Source of the DNA: Noviherbaspirillum malthae
Lineage (GTDB): Bacteria > Pseudomonadota > Gammaproteobacteria > Burkholderiales > Burkholderiaceae_D
Length of the DNA: 64,000 nucleotides
Direction of reading: 5' to 3'
Assembly (NCBI RefSeq): GCF_015352985.1
Contig: NZ_JACYXF010000003.1
Location: 186,001-250,000, forward strand
Part shown: piece by piece, positions 62,212-64,000 of the stretch
How the letters are laid out: the number at the start of each line of letters is the position of its first letter
Position numbering within the stretch: the stretch's first letter is position 1
Notes under the pieces: generated by a model
Database searches by the model: none
What the model was told of the DNA's origin: nothing
Seen by the model: the letters and a program-made list of their open reading frames with translations, nothing else
Made by a program: the position numbers and the translations under genes

Positions 62212-64000
62212 TCATGCCGCCCGGCTGCGCGTGCGCCTGCGCATGGCGGCATTCTGGGACTGCAGGATGCGGTCGATGGTCTCGGAGGCGTCGCGGGCGC
62301 GCTGCTGCGCTTCCTCGCCGTGCGGAAACAGTTCCGGATTGCGGTAGCTCAGCCAGGCATAGGCCGAATACAGCTTGCAGTCGTCCTCGACTTCCTGCAG
62401 ATTGCGCCGGTGATCGGTCATCTGCTGCGGCGGCAGCGTGCTGGGCTTGCCGCGCGCAACGGCGCGGGCCCATTGCTGCCATGCCTCGTGCAGGACGGGA
62501 ATGCGCGAGGAGATCGGCACCAGCGACAAGGTGAACTTGTCCGCCAGCGGCATCGGCAGCGTATCCAGCCACAGCGCCCGCTCCGACTGTTCCTCGGTGA
62601 TGCGCGGCGTGAAGAAGCCGTCGGGCACGTCGATGTTGTGCTCGAAGCGCCTGAGCAGCTTGGACAAGGCCTGCTCGTTGGTCACCGAGGCGATGCGGTT
62701 GAGGTGCTCCAGCGTCGGCGCGACCGAAAAACCCAGCGCAGGCACGGGAGGCACCTTTTCCTGCAGCAATGAACGCATCACATAATGCGTCTGCTCGTCA
62801 TAGCCGGCGACGAACCCTTCCTCATGCACGCCGAAGCGCCCGGCCCTGCCGGCGATCTGCTTTGCCAGCGCGGCGCTCAGTTCTTCCTCTTCATAGCCGT
62901 TGTACTTGCTGGACGTGGTCATGACCACGCGCTGTATCGGCAGGTTCAGGCCCATGGCGATCGCGTCGGTGCCGACCACCACATCCGCCGAGCCTTCGCG
63001 GAACCGCGCCGCCTGGGCGCGGCGCACTTCCGGCGACAGGTTGCCGTAGACGGTGGCAACCGAGAGCCCGATTTCGGTGATCATGTCGCGCCACATCAGC
63101 ACGTCGCGCCGCGAGAAGGCAATCACCGCATCGCCGCGCCGCAGGTTGCGCAATTTGCGCACCGCAGTGGCTTCCATGGTCAACGGCGCCTTGCGCTTGA
63201 GCAAGCGGATCTCCAGCGGGCAGTCGAGGCGGCGCGCCAGCGCTTCAATGGCCTTGCGCGCTTCCGGAGCACCGACGAGATAGACGGTGGTGGCGGGCGC
63301 TCCGCACACCGCCGCAGTCCAGGCCGCCCCTCGGTCACGGTCGCCGAGCATCTGGATTTCATCGATCACGGCGACATCGACGCGCGTGGTGGTGTCGAGC
63401 ATTTCCACGGTGCTGGCCACGTGGGTGGCGCCTTCAACGATGCGCCTCTCCTCGCCAGTGACGAGACTGACCTTGATCGGCTCGCCGTTGCGTTCGGTGG
63501 CGGCGAGACGTTCGTAATTCTCCAGCGCCAGAAGGCGCAGCGGCGCCAGGTAGACGCCGGTCCTGGCCTTGGCCAGCGCTTCCATGGCTTCATGCGTCTT
63601 GCCGCTGTTGGTCGGCCCCAGCACGGCGATGAAACGGCGCGGCAGGCGGCGTGCCAGTTCGAAGGAGGCAGGATATTCCGCCAGATTGATGCTTTCGCGC
63701 GTGCGCTCGGCATGGATCTGTTCCTGCTGCCGCTCGATCGCATGTTCGAGCCGCTGTTCGATGCGGCCGAAGACCTGGTCGAACGGCACCGAGGATTCCT
63801 TCACCGCCAGCGCCTGCAGGAAGGTCATGGGATCGAAGCTGTAGTCGAGCGCCACTTCCGCCAGCCGGGACACGAACTGGGCTACCGTGCGGTGCAGCTT
63901 CTCGATGGCCGTCGGCGTCACGCGTTCCTGCACCAGCTGCAATTGTTTTTCCGGTCCCATGTTGCGCCATTTGCCGGTCTTGGCGAGAACCCCGTCGCCG
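62212..64000 (-). CDS. SUV3-type ATP-dependent RNA helicase (partial)
   Basis: A superfamily 2 helicase that runs off the right end of the window; the open frame continues upstream of the Met at 63960 (coding-like GDGVLAKTGKWRN). Motifs: Walker A LGPTNSGKTHEAME, DEIQ box VAVIDEIQMLGD, motif Ib-like STVEML and motif VI QIAGRAGRFG, with VVGTDAIAMGLNLPI before it. This matches mitochondrial SUV3 homologues found in many proteobacteria. A basic tail RRRTRSRAA ends the protein. Probably involved in RNA turnover. Confidence 0.9.
   Translation of the reverse strand, partial: GDGVLAKTGKWRNMGPEKQLQLVQERVTPTAIEKLHRTVAQFVSRLAEVALDYSFDPMTFLQALAVKESSVPFDQVFGRIEQRLEHAIERQQEQIHAERTRESINLAEYPASFELARRLPRRFIAVLGPTNSGKTHEAMEALAKARTGVYLAPLRLLALENYERLAATERNGEPIKVSLVTGEERRIVEGATHVASTVEMLDTTTRVDVAVIDEIQMLGDRDRGAAWTAAVCGAPATTVYLVGAPEARKAIEALARRLDCPLEIRLLKRKAPLTMEATAVRKLRNLRRGDAVIAFSRRDVLMWRDMITEIGLSVATVYGNLSPEVRRAQAARFREGSADVVVGTDAIAMGLNLPIQRVVMTTSSKYNGYEEEELSAALAKQIAGRAGRFGVHEEGFVAGYDEQTHYVMRSLLQEKVPPVPALGFSVAPTLEHLNRIASVTNEQALSKLLRRFEHNIDVPDGFFTPRITEEQSERALWLDTLPMPLADKFTLSLVPISSRIPVLHEAWQQWARAVARGKPSTLPPQQMTDHRRNLQEVEDDCKLYSAYAWLSYRNPELFPHGEEAQQRARDASETIDRILQSQNAAMRRRTRSRAA

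Noticed and set aside
1..64000. CRISPR arrays, tRNA or rRNA genes, prophage
   Set aside because: No regularly spaced direct repeats, cloverleaf sequences, rRNA segments or phage structural genes were recognised on reading both strands; the only mobile element is the IS630.

Overview
The window reads as a GC-rich betaproteobacterial chromosome, most likely Burkholderiales and perhaps Oxalobacteraceae (Herbaspirillum or Noviherbaspirillum type). This placement is an inference from gene content and codon style; no rRNA or other marker gene is present. No tRNA, rRNA or CRISPR array was seen.

Layout. (1) 1-7829: a Tat-exported, cysteine-type formate dehydrogenase locus (small Tat protein, alpha, beta, lipoprotein, cytochrome b gamma, a Gly-rich lipoprotein, a periplasmic protein, DUF3305), then a DUF3140 gene. 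(2) 7924-17032: stress and miscellaneous genes: Dps, a MerR regulator, a fasciclin-domain protein, a PAS hybrid kinase, two small membrane proteins, an FAD-linked oxidase, DUF1059 and a YigZ-family protein. (3) 17138-23187, minus strand: a stressosome operon, rsbR-rsbS-rsbT-phosphatase, which runs on into two hybrid histidine kinases. (4) 23459-32816: a MYG1-like hydrolase, an AT-richer 1-kb stretch, an amidase with a TRAP transporter, small secreted proteins, an EF-hand protein and an SDR. (5) 33569-39078: a complete peptide-type ABC importer. (6) 39197-42513: two tandem SAM methyltransferases that share an almost identical N-terminal half. (7) 42712-46512, minus strand: tauDABC-like sulfonate uptake and desulfonation. 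(8) 46790-53230: an apparent type III effector island with two LRR-type proteins. Each has a consensus HrpL (hrp) box upstream, and an IS630 element sits in the last codons of one of them. (9) 54191-59003, minus strand: the three-gene NAGGN osmolyte cluster (amidotransferase, synthetase, M42 peptidase). (10) 59363-64000: a zinc metallopeptidase, a transglutaminase-like protein, a small regulator-like protein and a SUV3-type helicase cut by the window end.

The most notable signals are the HrpL-box/effector island, whose proteins iterate a module usually present once at the front of IpaH/SspH-type effectors; the stressosome wired to two-component kinases; the gene-conversion pattern in the tandem methyltransferases; and a family of structured intergenic repeats whose stems change sequence between copies yet keep their pairing. 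The formate dehydrogenase, Dps, stressosome and NAGGN genes together suggest an organism adapted to redox, oxidative and osmotic stress. The effector island suggests contact with a eukaryotic host, plant, fungus or protist. The hrp machinery itself is not in the window.
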